Source: Callorhinus ursinus
Taxonomy: Eukaryota; Chordata; Mammalia; Carnivora; Otariidae
Assembly (NCBI RefSeq): GCF_003265705.1
Contig: NW_020313168.1
Location: forward strand, 4,460,462 to 4,524,461
Reading direction: 5' to 3'
Length of the DNA stretch: 64,000 nt
In this document: positions 35,544-46,519 of the stretch, one piece after another
Layout of the letters: every line of letters starts with the position of its first letter
Position numbering within the stretch: the first letter of the stretch is position 1
The notes under the pieces: generated by a model
Told to the model about the DNA's origin: nothing
Database searches by the model: none
The model's input: the letters and a program-made list of their open reading frames with translations, nothing else
Made by a program: the position numbers and the translations under genes

Positions 35544-35660
35544 GGGGCACCTGGCAGACTCAGTCGGTAGAACGTACGACTCTTGATCTCCGGGTCGTGA
35601 GTTCAAGACCCATGTTGGGTGTAGAGACTACTTAAAAATAAAATCCTAAAAAATTTTAAA
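35544..35660 (+). mobile_element. CAN-SINE, short older type, in L1
   Basis: 'ggggcacctggcagactcag', 'gtagaacgtacgactcttgatctccgggtcgtgagttcaagacccatgttgggtgtagagactacttaaaaataaaatcc'. Target duplication AAGAACAT at 35533-35540 and 35661-35668. Confidence 0.92.
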
Positions 35661-35830
35661 AAGAACATTTAAAGCAGTGGTTTGTATATATTGGGAGAGC
35701 TTATTTCAAGGCTTATTATGAAGCCACATTAATCAAGACAGGGCGGTCTTGGCCAAAGAATAGACAAAATATGAATACAACAGGATAGACTCTGGAAATA
35801 GAACCACGTATACAAAATCAATTGATTTTC

Positions 35831-36025
35831 TTTTTTTTTTTTAAGATTTTATTTATTTATTTGACAGAGAGAGAGCACAAGCAGGGGGAGTGGTAGGCAG
35901 AGGAAGAGGGAGAAGCAGGCCTCCCGCTGAGCAGGGAGCCTGATGTGGGGCTCCATCCCAGGACCTTGGGATCATGACCTGAGTCAAAGTCAGATGCTTA
36001 ACTAATTGAGCCACCCAGGTGCCCC
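35831..36025 (-). mobile_element. CAN-SINE, antisense, in L1
   Basis: T-run, 'aagattttatttatttatttgacagagagagag', 'gaagcaggcctcccgctgagcagggagcctgatgtggggctccatccc', ending 'gagccacccaggtgcccc'. Flanks 35819-35830 and 36034-36045 match in 10 or 11 of 12 bases (AATTGATT core), the target duplication. Confidence 0.93.
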
Positions 36026-36489
36026 AACAAAGTAAATTGATTCTCAACAAAGGTGTCAAGGTACTCCAATGTCTTTTCAACAAATGGTGTTAGAACAATC
36101 GGGTATACATACTGAAAAAACAAACCAGCAAGCAAAACCCAACATGATGAACCTTAACCCCCTACCTCATACCATACACAAAAGATGATTTCTAAACCTA
36201 ACATTAAAGCTATAACCACAAAGCTTCTGGAAGAAAACACTGAAAATACCTGCCACTTGGGAGCAGGCAAAGCCTTCGTAAAAAAGAACACAGAAAGCAG
36301 TAACCACAAAGAAAGAAATTTTTTACATTAGATTTCATCAAAATTAAAATTACAAACTTTTGCTCATCAAAAGATATCATTAAGAAATGAATGTGTAAGC
36401 CACAGAGCAGGAAAAAACATATTTACAATACACATATCTGACAAAAGACCAGTATCCAGAAAGAATAAAAGTCAAGCAACCCACTTTTA

Positions 36490-36908
36490 TTTTTCATTTT
36501 TTTTTTAAAGATTTTATGTATTTAGGGGCGCCTGCGTGGCTCAGTCGTTAAGCATCTGCCTTTGGCTCAGATCATGATCCCAGGGTCCTGGGATCGAGCC
36601 CCGCATTGGGCTCCCTGCTCGGCGGGAAGCCTGCTTCTCCCTCTCCCACTCCCTCTGCTTGTGTTCCCTCTCTCGCTGTCTCTCTCTCTGTCAAATAAAT
36701 AAATAAATAAAAATCTTTAAAAAAAAAGATTTTACGTATTTAATTGTGAGAAAGAGGGGAGAGGGAAGAAAGAGAGAACAGCAGAGGGAGAGGAGAAGCA
36801 GGCTCCCCATTGAGCAAAGAGCCCGATGCGGGGCTCAATCCCAGGACCCTGGGATCATGACCTGAGCTGGAGGCAGATGCTTCACTGACTAAGCCACCCA
36901 GGCATCCC
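36490..36908 (-). mobile_element. CAN-SINE, antisense, split by a younger SINE
   Basis: Tail part at 36490-36524 and body at 36725-36908, ending 'gactaagccacccaggcatccc'. A perfect 17-base target duplication (CAAGCAACCCACTTTTA) lies at 36473-36489 and 36909-36925, showing insertion into the L1. Confidence 0.95.
36525..36724 (+). mobile_element. CAN-SINE, sense, inserted in another SINE
   Basis: Starts 'ggggcgcctgcgtggctcag', has 'gggctccctgctcggcggga' and tail 'tcaaataaataaataaataa'. The 18-base flank ending GATTTTATGTATTTA (36507-36524) recurs as GATTTTACGTATTTA (to 36742) with one mismatch, the target duplication. Close to consensus, so relatively young. Confidence 0.96.
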
Positions 36909-37321
36909 CAAGCAACCCACTTTTAAAATGGGCAATAGATTTGAAAAGATCCTTCGCAAAGGAAAAATAGATGAGTCCCCAGTAAGCACAAGAAAATGTG
37001 CTCAACAGCATTAGTCATCAGGAAAATGCAAACTGAAACCCTAATGAGATACCACTACACACCCAACAGAAGGATGGAATCGTAAAGAAGGACAGCACCA
37101 AATGTGGGCAAGGACGTGGAGCAACGGGAACTCTCCTATATGGCTGGTGGGCGTGTAAAATGGTACAGCCACTTTAGGAAAAGATCTGGCAGTTTCCTGT
37201 AAAACTAAACTCATACCTACCTACCCTCTGGTCCAATAATTCTACTTGGTGTTTACACAAGACAAATGGAAGCATATGCACAGACACACACACAAAAGTT
37301 GTATAAGAATGCTCATAGCAG

Positions 37322-37443
37322 TGGTGCTCAGCTGGCTCAGTGCATGCAGCGTGCGACTCCTAATCTTGGGGTAGTGAGTTTGAGCCCCACGTTGGGGGTA
37401 GAGATGACTTAAAATAAAAAAAATCTTTAAAAAAAAAAAAAAG
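37322..37443 (+). mobile_element. CAN-SINE, short older type, in L1
   Basis: 'gtgctcagctggctcagtgcatgcagcgtgcgactcctaatcttggggtagtgagtttgagccccacgttgggggtagag', A-rich tail. Target duplication GCTCATAGCAG at 37311-37321 and 37447-37457. Confidence 0.92.
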
Positions 37444-38060
37444 AAAGCTCATAGCAGCTTAATTCATAAGAGTCTCACCCTGGAAACATGCAATGAACAC
37501 CACTCAGCAATCATGGGACTACTAGTGCTGGCAGAAACACAGATCTAAAAAACACACAAACTGGCAAAATTAATCAATAGGGAAAAAAACAGAATTTTGG
37601 CAGCCCCCAGGCAGGTGGAGGCAGAGACTGACTGGCAAGGAGCATGGATGGTGATGCTCTGTATCCTGATAGGAGTTCAGATGCACAGTGTTAGTCTACG
37701 CCCAAACTCAGAGTGCTACACTTAAGATCTGGGAGTTTCGTGGCACATAAATTTTACCCAAAGAAAGAAAAAGAACCATATACAAATACTGGACTCTAGC
37801 TAGTGAGATGCAAGCTGAAGTGTTGGCAGGGTAATGTGTATGGATATCAGCAACTTATTCTGAAATGGATCCCTCCAAATCCCATGGATTGTTGGCAGAT
37901 GGAGGGAGGGACGTGGGTTGAAGCCAACAGAGCATAACGTGCATTGCAGAGTCTCAGTGGTGGACGTGGGGGGGAGGGTTGGCGCTAGAATTCTTTCACC
38001 TTTCCTGTGTGTTTGAAATGTTTCATAGTAAAAAGTTGGAAAAATTTAAAAGAGACTGAG

Positions 38061-39639
38061 ACATATCAACCACAAATAGGAAGAAGAAGGATGTAGCCGG
38101 AGCCCCCTCCCCCAAAGCAGGAAGCCGCCCGGTTTCAGGGGAGTCCTTGCTCCCGCGCTGGTGCCTTCCCATCCTCGCCATGATTTCTGCTCTCTCCACC
38201 CGCCACTTCCCACCTGTAGCGAGCAGCCCCGGGAAGTGGAGATAACGCCGGGGCGGCCTCTTCCCGCAAATTCCGTAAGCCGGGAGACGGGCCGCGGCCA
38301 GCTCTCGAGGGCCTGCACTGCCACCTTCTGGGGGAAAGGCTTTCTGCAATCCCTCTCCCTTCTCCGGGTTTGCGGCCTCCTCCCTCCTCAGGCCCGGCCC
38401 CGCCCCTCATGGCAGTAATGGGGGGCACCCATGCCTGGATGATGCATGTTTCCAGAACCCAGGCCCCTCTGTCCACTCCTCCCCAGAGAGGTGCGAGCTG
38501 GGGCGGCGGGCACTGCAGGGCGTTCCTGAGAGTACACCCCCAACCCTTAAACACACAACACAGAGGCACAGCCCAGGCCCCCAGCCGTCACCCCCAGCCC
38601 CATCCCTCTCCCTTGGACTTGACGCCATTGGGATCAGGACACGCTAAAGATGCTGGAGCTTGGAAACATGCTGACGTCCACCATCCCAAAGCTTATGATC
38701 AGATAACAACATCCTGGGACATCTCACCCAGCCCCACGGTCCAGAGCCCTGCATCCTTGAATCGAAATGCCACCTGGAGAGGCCCCCTGGCCCCTGATGG
38801 GCTGGCCGGGCAGATCGTGGGGCGCCGCCTGCGTGCACACCAGGGGCGGCAGGGCCAGAGAGGGGTGCAGGTCTGAAGTGAAGCCCCGGAAAGGTGAGGT
38901 CTCGGGCCTGGGCGAGCCTTCTGCGCTCGCCCATCACACCACACCAGGTGGTCCGTGGATGGTCAAGGAGCACACTAAGTAGCAAGGAGGGCCTGACCGA
39001 AATATCCCCTGTGTGGGCCGGGGATGCTCAGGCACCCACTGTCCGCCGTCCTGTGAAAGCAGCTCTTGAGTCTTCGTCCCTCCCCAGCCCTTACCAGCTG
39101 AGCAGAAACACAGGTGCTGGAGAGGCTGCAGCTCCGTCCACGCCAGCAGGAGGGGCATTAGCCCCTGGCGGGCACGTGGCATCACACCGGAGCTAACTGC
39201 CTGGAGACGCAGGACCTTGTGCGACATGAAGGAGCGAGTCGCCTCTCCCATGCTGCAGTTCCTCTTGAGGCTGCCTGCTCAGGATCACTGTCCCAGGACT
39301 CAGGCGGCCTCAGCCTCACCCCACGGTTGGCCAAGCCACAACCAGCATCCTCCTAACAGCCAGCACCTTCCTAGTGGGGACGGCGCAAGCCCCCTTCCAG
39401 GGCAGGGCTGGGCAGCAGCTCAGTGCATCTTCGGCCTCGTCAACCACCCAGGGCACCCCCAGCAATCGGAGGCCCTCCCTCTCCCACTGCAGCGTCTTCC
39501 TTCCCTCTAGGCCTCCCTGCTTCCCCTCCCGGCCTGCCACAGGTGACCCAGCAGCCACTGGGCATTCAGGGCCCGTGGCTCCCTCCACAGGGCACCCAGC
39601 AGCCCTCCCCAGCACAATCTGACCCAGACCCACCCCTCG
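38061..39639. other. Intronic sequence, locally CpG-rich, no recognised gene
   Basis: 38090-38420 has raised CpG content ('cccgcgctggtgcc', 'cgccggggcggcc', 'gggccgcggcc'), a weak island-like patch with no start-site evidence. The rest is unique-looking. Confidence 0.45.
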
Positions 39640-39786
39640 CCTTGATGATCCAACCTCAGGGCCTTTGCATTTTCTGTTCTCTTTGCCCGAAAGTTCTTCC
39701 TTTGGACGCTGGCCTGGTCGGGTCTTTCTGGTTATGCAAGTTTCAGCTCAGTGTCACCTCCTCAGGGAGGGCATCCACTAATTCCG
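39640..39786 (+). repeat. L2 LINE 3' fragment
   Basis: 'cctcagggcctttgcattttctgttctctttgcccgaaagttcttcc', 'agtttcagctcagtgtcacctcctcagggagggcatcc' match L2 in order. Confidence 0.8.
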
Positions 39787-39787
39787 C

Positions 39788-39831
<44 letters not shown>

Positions 39832-39834
39832 GAC
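39787..39834 (+). repeat. (CA)n microsatellite
   Basis: About 46 bases of CA repeat with one AAAC interruption, immediately 3' of the L2 fragment. Confidence 0.97.
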
Positions 39835-41134
39835 ATGCGCAGCAGGTAATGATCACATCACCTGTTCTAGGCTCCTTCACAGCCTTCGTCTAGAATCATC
39901 TATCAATGTGCTTATTGGCTAGGTGCTTGACATCTAGTTCAGGTGGAGACCCACAGGAACAAGGGCTGTATCCTCCTCACTCCTGTAGGCCAAGAACGTA
40001 GGTGAGCACCTGCACATTGTAGGACCTCAAGAAATATTCAAAAAGTGAACTGGAACGGCCTGAGCCTAATGGTGCTGCAAACAGGACCCCCGCTAACGAA
40101 CGACAGGAGGTGAACTCCAAGCAGAAGATACCACACGGATTGTTGGCCCTCCGGTGGGACGGGGTAGGAGAGCAGCAGCAGAGCACGGGGCGTGCGGGTT
40201 CCCGCTACCCAAGCCCCGCGGCCCCGCCATACTCATCTGCTCCCACAGATCCACCCAGCCCCAAAGCATGTAGTTTTTATAGCAAAGTTTCAGGGCTGGT
40301 GCCTCTTCGCTGATTTCCTAGGGGTGTGTTGCTTTGTTTACTCAGCTTTGCTCAAGTCAGAGTTTCCTCATTAGTTTAAAGAAAAGGGGGAAAAAAAAAG
40401 AAAAAAAGGAAGGAGGATCTGAAGGTCTAAAGGCAGAAGTGCTCTCCACCTCGAGCTGAAATCCACGTTGCTATCTGTCCAGAGTTCAAGCTGTGGCCAA
40501 GACATTTCTCCAAGCTCAGGCCACTTGTTAGGAGGAAATCTCCCCCGTTTCTCGGTCAGGTCCCACCCTACCCTTTGCCCGGTCACATGCCCACCCCAAA
40601 AGGAGCTGCATCCACAGCCGACCCTGTCAGCGGAATCCGTGTGTGGCTGCTGAAGGCGTGTCCAGTGCTGGAGGGCCTTTGGGCAAAGGGGTTTGAGCGG
40701 CCGCCTCAGGACAGAGGTTTCTGTCAGACAAGAGGGATGACCAACTCTGAGCAGGAGGCAGAAGAAGCCACGCGGGAGGGTATGGGTGGAGAGGCTTCCT
40801 GAGAAAGAGCATGGGGACAGACCAATGGACACTGAGCCCTACACCCTGCCACACAGACAGCTAGTGTCTCACGCAGACTGGGCAGGGAGACCACAGAGAA
40901 GTAGAGGTACCTCCACATGGTGGAATCCAGAACACCCCAGGCTGGCCTCCACTGTCAGCCCAGAAGGGCCTGGGTGGGCTGCCCCGGGCATAGCACACGT
41001 CCAGCTGTGGTCCGGGCCAGAGCTGAGGCTCCGTGGCCAGCCTGGGGCAGGGAGGGATTCAAGGCCTGGCCCAGCCCTGGATTTCCCTGCTCCCTGCCAC
41101 CCAGAGGAGCCAGCCTGGGTGTGAGGAAAGAAAA
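39835..41134. other. Intronic sequence, no recognised gene
   Basis: 39945-40050 ('caggaacaagggctgtatcc ... aggtgagcacctgcacattgtagg') resembles an L2/MIR 3' end. Otherwise unique-looking, with an A-rich run at 40379-40415. Confidence 0.45.
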
Positions 41135-41460
41135 AGAGTGAATCAGGAACCTTACCTCACACCATATCCAGAAATTAACTCAAAATGGATCAAAGGTCTC
41201 AACGCCAGAGCCAAAACTACACAACTCTTAGGAAAAATCACAGGGGAAAAGCTTTGTGACAATGGGTATGACACCACACAAGCACAGGCAACAAAAGAAT
41301 GAATAGTAAAATGGGATTTTGTCAAACTTAAAAAACTTCTATGCATCAAAGAACACCATCACTAGCGTGAGAAGGTAATTGACAGAATGTGAGAAAATAC
41401 TTGCAAATCACATATCAGATAAGGGACTAATATGCAGGATATATAAAGAACTCCTACAAC

Positions 41461-41484
41461 CAACAACAACAACAACAACAAAAA
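41461..41484 (+). repeat. (CAA)n microsatellite in L1
   Basis: 'caacaacaacaacaacaaca' grown from the L1 sequence 'ctcctacaac'. Confidence 0.93.
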
Positions 41485-41981
41485 CAATGAAAAACTTAGC
41501 AAAGGACTCAAAGAAACATTTCTCCAAAGACACACAGATGCCAACAAGCTGGGGAAAAGACACTCACCATCTCTCTCTAAGCATTTAGAGAAACGCGCAT
41601 CAAAACCACAGTGAGTCACCACTTTGTACTCATTAGGATGGCCATTACCCAAAGAAACAAATAAGTAAATAAAATAGCAATGTCAGTGAGGGGGTGGGGA
41701 AATTGGAACCCTTGTGCCCTGCTGGTGGGAATGTGAAATGGTGCAGCCCCTGGGCAAGCAGGACGGGAGCTTCCCAACAAAATTAAACATAGAATTCCCA
41801 CACGATCCAGCAACTCTGCTTCTGCATATGTACCCAGTATGTCTGAAAGTGGGGACTCGAGCAGATATCTGCACACCCATGTTCATAGCAGTAGCTGTCA
41901 CAGAAGCCTAAAGGTGGAAACAATGTACATGTCTATCCAAAGATCAAAGAAGAAACACAATGTGGTCTATTGCTCTGTCTT

Positions 41982-42159
41982 TTTCTTTTTTTAAAGATTT
42001 TATTTGTTTATCAGAGAGAGAGAGAGACAGAGGCAGGCAGAGGGAGAAGCAGGCTCCCTGCTCAGCAAGGAGCCCGATGTGGGACTCGATCCCAGGACCC
42101 TGGGATCACGACCCGAGCCGAAGGCAGGCACTTAACCGACTGAGCCACCCAGGCCTCCC
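41982..42159 (-). mobile_element. CAN-SINE, antisense, in L1
   Basis: 'aaagattttatttgtttatcagagagag', 'gaagcaggctccctgctcagcaaggagcccgatgtgggactcgatcccaggaccctgggatcacgacc', ending 'gagccacccaggcctcc'. Perfect 15-base target duplication CTATTGCTCTGTCTT at 41967-41981 and 42160-42174. Confidence 0.95.
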
Positions 42160-42535
42160 CTATTGCTCTGTCTTAAACTAGGAAGGAAACTGACACCTGC
42201 TACAACACGGATGAACCACAAAGAGATTATACTAGTGAAATAAGCCAGGCACAGACAGATGAATAGTGCATGATTCAAGGTCTATGAGGAATAGTCAAAC
42301 TCACAGACATGGAAAGTTGGATGGTGGCTGCCAAGGGCAGAGGGGAGGGAGAAAGGAAAGCTGATGTTCTGTAGGGACAGAGTTTCATTCTGGAAGGTGA
42401 AGAAGTTCTGCAGATAGATGGATGGTGGCCTAATTCTGTGAATGTACTTATTAAATGCCACCAAACTATATACCCCGAAATTGTTAAAACGGCAATTTAT
42501 ATGTTATGCGTATTTTACCACAATGTTTAAAAAGA

Positions 42536-42767
42536 GTTCAGAGTCCAGCACAGAGCTCCGGGCATCCCTGGCCCCTGCAGTCAGGACCGGGGAGCTCCAG
42601 GCAGGAAGCAGGTCAGTCTCCTGGCTGGCTCTTGGAATCCCAACAAGGTTGAGTTGTCCACACCCCACCAGGCATACGTGACCCAGTGGAAAAGGCCAGT
42701 GGCCACACCAAAAGGTCCAGTGTGGGACAACGAGGAATCTGAGACATCCAGGATACAACAGGACTGG
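42536..42767. other. Intronic spacer
   Basis: Short unique-looking stretch between L1 and LTR. Confidence 0.4.
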
Positions 42768-43220
42768 AGTGGGTTAAATGGTGACCCCCCCCCCCAAAAT
42801 GCATGCTCACCTAGAACCCTGAGCATGATCCTATTTGGAAATAGGGTCTTGTGAGTGTAATTAAGGTAAGGATCTGGAGATTTGTCATCCTGGATTATTG
42901 TGGGGGGGGGCAGGGAAGTCAAGTCCAGTGATGAGTGTCCTCATAAGAGAGAAGCAGCAGAGTTTGGGGACACAGAAGGCTCTGTGACAACAGGCAGAGA
43001 CTGGGTGATGCTCCTACAGGCCAAGGACCACTGGGGATCACAAGCAGCCCCCAGAAGCCAGGAGAGGGGTACAGAGCCTTCAGAAGGCCTTCAGAAGGAA
43101 CCAGCCCTGCCAACACCTTGAATTTGTACTTCCAGCCTCCAGAACTCTGAGAGAGTCTGTTGGTGTTGTTTTAAGCCGCTCAGTCTGTGGCACTTGGTTT
43201 CAGCAGCCCTAAGAGACTGC
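42768..43220 (+). repeat. MLT1-like LTR (ERVL-MaLR)
   Basis: 'atcctatttggaaatagggtcttgtgagtgtaattaaggtaagg', 'catcctggattattgtgg', 'gagtgtcctcataagag', 'acaggccaaggaccactgg', 'ctgccaacaccttgaatttgtacttccagcctccagaactctgagag', 'gttttaagccgctcagtctgtgg', 'cagcagccctaagagac'. Near full length with both ends recognisable; antisense to SEPTIN9. Confidence 0.88.
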
Positions 43221-46200
43221 TCCGGGGACCAAGTCCCTCGCCAGTCAGAGCCAGAAGAGGAAGGGGGCCAGGAAGGCTACTGGCTACTCCTCTCGTCTTG
43301 GGGATGAGGGAAATAAAGCCAGAGAGGACAAAGCAGAGCCAGGCAGCTTGTGACCCACAGTGTCTGTCCAGGACCGGGGTGAGACATGCCCGGGGAACTC
43401 AGAGACAAGCAGGGAGAGGTGATGGGTGTCCAGCTCCCTGCCCTCCCCCTGACAGTGGACACCCTGAGAAGAGCAGACCACCAGCTCCCCCCACCACCTC
43501 CTGGGTGAGCGCTCTGTGCCTCACTGTGTCGGGCAGACACCCAGCCACGGACAGACGTCCAGTGACGGGGCAGCCAGCCCTCCCAGGACCCCACATCGAC
43601 GTCCATGACAGAGCAGAGAGCCTTCCACATTCCCTGCCTGCAACTCACCCGCGAGGCCTGTTCCCACCCTCCCCGAGGCCCAGCTGAGCTAAGTAACAGC
43701 TCCCCAGTGGAAAGTTCCCTTCTTGGAGATTCTCTCCCTGCTGAAATACAAGCGCTTGGAACGAGATAAAAATGCTTAATTTGTAAAAGCCACAAAGCCA
43801 GTCCAGAACAAGGAAAAAAACCCGACCCTTGGCTGGAAGGAGCGGCCTTCTGTGTCTCAGCGGCCAGTCACTGCTCCATGACTCATCCCTGCCCTGCTGA
43901 CAAGCCCTACGGCATCTTCCCGGGGCGGTGGGGGGAGGGGGGAGTCTCCAAGAGGACCGGGGCTACCCCACCGCCCAGGAGGACCCCAGGCCCCAGACTC
44001 ACAAACTAGGCAGGAGCCCAGTGCTGCCAAGAGAAGGAGCGGGCAGATGGCAGGGTCCTGCAGCTGCCTGCACCTGCCCCAAGCCCCTTTCCCCTCCCCA
44101 TCAGCTCCTCCTGGACGGCGCTGGGCAGTGGCCGAGAGCCAGCCGGACGCACCTCAAACGCCAGCCCCGTGGGGCACGGGCCGTGGCAGTTCTGTCTGGA
44201 AGTGGTCGGGTGGGGCGCTGGGCCAGGCAGGACACCCTGGCCCCCAGCCCCACCTCTGCCCGGTGTGTGGGTGGGGACTGAGGTAGCTGTCACAACCGCC
44301 TTACCAAGACAAGGAGAGAAGGAAGGAGCCTTTGGGGGCCCCACCAGAGCAGGCTCAGAGGCCCGCCGGCAGTGGGGTGCTGCCTCGGGCCACGCCAGTC
44401 CAACCCCTTCACGTTACAGGCTAGGAAACTGAGGCCCCGGGCCACAGAGGGACAGGGTGGAACTCGTTTCCCTGGGGGGTGGGGGGGCGCGGCACTGCCT
44501 AAGAGCTGAGTTACAATCAAAGACCAAGGTCAAGATCTGAGCAGGTCTGAGCAACACGTAGGGAAAGGGCTTGAGGATTTCCATTGTCATTCATGTCTGT
44601 AACCAGTTTCTAACTAAGCTTTGGGAAAGAAAGAAGTAATTTTTAGTGACAACACATCCCTATGAGAATTTCATCAATAGTACCAATTTTTCCTCAGGCA
44701 CATCCTGAGAGAAAGTCCCCTTTTTGTCCCTCGCGGGCAGTCCCAGCCGAGGGCAGTGGCACCTAGCGTGGCCGTAAAGATGCAGAGCTGACCGTTTTCA
44801 AAGGCAGTTTGGTTCAGTTCATAAACAGCTGCTAGGGTCTGGCCAGCCCAGAAGGTTCCAAGAGTGCTGTCACTTCCCAAGAGTCTCCTCCCCACTTTGT
44901 GTCCTGGCTCTCGGCTCCCCTGGTGTCACCCATCTGCGCCGTGGCTTGGTCATCTGTGACATGAAGGCTGGACCCATGGCCCCCGAGGCTCTGCAAGCCA
45001 GGCTGGTGAAGTGACTGTCCTCCCAAGCCCCGCAGGGACCCTGTCAACGCCCTGTGCCAGGCAGGCGCAGGGAACTCTGGCTCCACACCCCTCTACCCCA
45101 GCTTGCCCGTGTCACTGAGCTCACAGCTTGGTTCCGCGGGCCTCCCATGGCTGCCCCTCATCCTGTGGTGGTCCCAGGAGTACACGCGTGCACAAGCACA
45201 CACACTCACACGCACACGGCCGGTCAGCAGCTCTCCTCCCGGGGGCCGCCCCATCAGCCCTGACATCCCGTCAGGATCTGATCGGCCCCTGGAGCAGCAG
45301 ACGGGGGGCTACGGCACTTGTGGTGTGCAATTCTGAGGCTCACCAGGACCTAGGGGTCAGCGCGGAGCAGCTGAAGCCTGAGGATGCCCCAGAGCTGCCC
45401 AGTGGACCCTGGACGCCTGAGGGGCACACGGTAGGCAACAGGCGCTATAATGAAGGGGACTTACTCATGATGTCAGACGCTGACCGAGCCACCGCATGCC
45501 ACGGCTGGCTGAGGGGCAGGGAGCCTGACCCGGGACGGGGGGCCAACTAACAGGGATGACTCAAGCCAGAGCTGCCTCCTTTCTCTTCAGGGTCAGCTCT
45601 CGCACCACCCTGACGGCTCCGTGCCCGCTCTGTGGGGGTCGGCAGTGAGAACGGCCCGTCTATGAAATGTTGGACCCCAGGGAGAGCAGGGATGGGTCCA
45701 GACCCACGAGGCCCCTCTGGCCCAAGGACCAGTGTCTGCCCTCCCTCTGTGCCCTGATGTGACATCGAGATGCTCTACACAGTGATTCTGTTCCAGAATC
45801 CGAGCAGAGCCCACATCTGCTAATCTCCCTGGCCTAGAGCATCCCGCGGTGACCCTGGGAGATTGTCACTCCCCCTCCCTGCTTTAGGGTTCCCAAGTGA
45901 GTGAGGACCTGAGTGACACTACCGCCCTGGCCCCGAGGGGGATTCACCTTGGTTGATGCCCCAAGCTTCTAGGACCAGCTCTGTCTGCCGTGTGTGGGCA
46001 CCCACACGTTTGCACGTCTCCTCTGAGCACCGGGAGCTCCACCCCTGCAATGAACTCCTGGGAAGGCACCAAAATGCTATTTCAGGGAGGAGACCGGGAC
46101 AGCCTTGAAGACCGACTTTGGCTGGCGGCAAAAACACAAACCACACAGTGCGCAAACCAACCAACTAGCGGCCCAAATGCCACCACTCCAGAGCCGGGCG

Positions 46201-46497
46201 CCAGCCGCTGGTCCCCCCACCCTTTCCCGGAGCGCGGCACCAACGGTCTCGGCACTCCCAGCGCCTCGAGATGCACTGGGGACCGAGCGAGAAGAGCGAG
46301 GGGAAGGAGAGCAGAGTTTCAGTAAAAGCCAGACTTTGTGAAGCGTAGCTCTGGGAACACTGTGTCCCACGACCTCAGAACAGTCAAAAGGAAAAGAAAT
46401 TATGTCCACAAAAATGAATAAAAGTGATCCCTGGGTGCTTATTCCCCGAAGCACAGACGCAGCTCTGAGTTAAGGGCGGGGGCAGCGAGGGGCCTAC
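43221..46497. other. Intron downstream of v3 exon, no recognised gene
   Basis: About 3.3 kb of GC-rich unique-looking sequence. AP-1-like TGACTCA occurs near 43878 and 45557. A short MIR-like 'ggctaggaaactgaggcccc' occurs near 44415 and a CA-rich patch at 45190-45222. No exon recognised. Confidence 0.5.
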
Positions 46498-46519
46498 CTG
46501 TGATCCGGTCTCTCTCCAT
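46498..46519 (-). CDS. SEPTIN9: SEPTIN9 isoform v3 first coding exon (partial CDS)
   Basis: On the minus strand ATG at 46519 opens MERDRIT (seven codons), then one G at 46498 and a donor GTAGGC. The human v3 isoform begins MERDRIS-ALKRSFEVEE, so the match is six of seven residues with Ser7 replaced by Thr (ACA for TCA, one base). The leftover G is in the same phase as in the v2 exon and would join CC to give Ala. The ATG has a good context (G at -3, G at +4) and is the first in-frame ATG after a stop at 46691-46693. The exon is tiny and would be missed by ORF scans; confidence rests on the peptide, the phase, the donor, the minus strand and its position upstream of v2 as in human. The v3 leader replaces the 25-residue v1 N-terminus. 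Seven residues are a short match, but the joint evidence is strong. Confidence 0.92.

Larger units (their letters stand above)
34031..38060 (+). mobile_element. L1M-type LINE, 5' truncated, interrupted by five SINEs
   Basis: AT-rich sense L1 sequence starting in ORF2 ('atctacacacccttaaactcacagcagactaatgagag', 'aaatggacagattcc', 'gggacagatggcttc', 'tttccaggaatgcaagcttgg'), through the C-terminal part ('agtcaatgtcattaaaatgtcaattatccc', 'aaatgggcaatagatttgaaaag') to a 3' UTR ending 'tttcctgtgtgtttgaaatgtttcatagtaaaaagttgg'. Multiple stops and frameshifts make it inactive. Fragments outside the SINEs are roughly 34031-35540, 35661-35819, 36034-36480, 36910-37321 and 37444-38060. Confidence 0.9.
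41135..42535 (+). mobile_element. L1M-type LINE 3' fragment, interrupted by a SINE
   Basis: 'aattaactcaaaatggatcaaaggtctcaa', 'tatgcatcaaagaacaccatc', 'gggactaatatgcaggatatataaagaactcctacaacc', 'ctcattaggatggcc', 'gctggtgggaatgtgaaatggtgcagcc', then 3' UTR 'aaattgttaaaacggcaatttatatgttatgcgtattttacc'. ORF2 end only, with stops. Split at 41982-42159. Confidence 0.92.

Noticed and set aside
33026..38060. Twin-priming (single L1 with inverted 5' end)
   Set aside because: The antisense part contains its own L1 3' UTR, so two separate insertions are more likely than one inverted insertion.
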